DNA of 5,638 nt from Planctomycetota bacterium (GTDB taxonomy: Bacteria > Planctomycetota > Brocadiia > SM23-32). The position numbers were made by a program, and so were the translations under genes. Below, in pieces: positions 5,600 to 5,638 of the stretch. Numbering within the stretch: position 1 is the first letter of the stretch; the number at the start of each line of letters is the position of its first letter. Below the pieces are notes generated by a model, which saw nothing but the letters and a program-made list of their open reading frames with translations, had not been told where the DNA came from and ran no database searches. The stretch spans positions 1 through 5,638 of the forward strand of contig JAGYMJ010000244.1 in assembly GCA_018400625.1 (NCBI GenBank), written 5' to 3'.

Positions 5600-5638
5600 G
5601 TAAATATTCAGCGAACCCCGTTGCCTCATCACCACCGT
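5600..5638. repeat. Dispersed palindromic element, copy 3 (left part only)
   Basis: GTAAATATTCAGCGAA (5600-5615) is identical to the left arm of the complete copy. A 16-nt spacer (5616-5631, CCCCGTTGCCTCATCA) follows, the same length as in copy 2 but different in sequence. The first seven core bases CCACCGT (5632-5638) then run off the window edge. The orientation matches the other copies. The element ends 70 nt upstream of the lipoprotein start codon. Confidence 0.86.

Noticed and set aside
5573..5601. Plus-strand promoter-like TTGACT with TAAGGT at 17-bp spacing
   Set aside because: The -10 matches only 3 of 6 positions, and no plus-strand gene follows inside the window.

Overview
This window holds four protein-coding genes, all on the minus strand, with short intergenic regions that carry a repeated palindromic element. 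Two products fit a Gram-negative envelope: a lipoprotein of the CsgG fold and a RodA-type cell-wall polymerase. Base composition is moderate. I cannot name the organism. The phosphorylase is of the bacterial/archaeal alpha-glucan type found in many phyla, and nothing else here is diagnostic of a lineage.

In the direction of transcription (high to low coordinates) the layout is as follows. A partial palindromic element lies at the right edge (5600-5638). Next come a CsgG-like lipoprotein with a glycine zipper (4885-5529) and a single-pass membrane-anchored protein with two related extracytoplasmic modules (3847-4788). A complete 83-bp copy of the element follows (3676-3758), then a RodA/FtsW-family glycosyltransferase (2526-3644) and an alpha-glucan phosphorylase (113-2239). 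The right half of another copy of the element lies at the left edge (1-48).

The element is the most interesting feature. All three copies face the same way and sit only between two-gene groups. The outer arms and a central hairpin are conserved, while the two spacers between them keep a fixed length (16 and 13 nt) but differ in sequence. Both window edges fall inside the core of a copy, so the window is probably a contig that broke at a dispersed repeat.

The two upstream genes have convincing ribosome binding sites. rodA and glgP have none that I can see, and rodA may be transcribed from a promoter that starts at or next to its ATG and uses the outer edge of the element as its -35 region. 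RodA elongates cell-wall glycan. The lipoprotein and the anchored protein are probably envelope proteins of unknown role. GlgP degrades storage glucan and has no obvious link to its neighbours. No RNA gene, CRISPR array, transposase or phage gene is visible.
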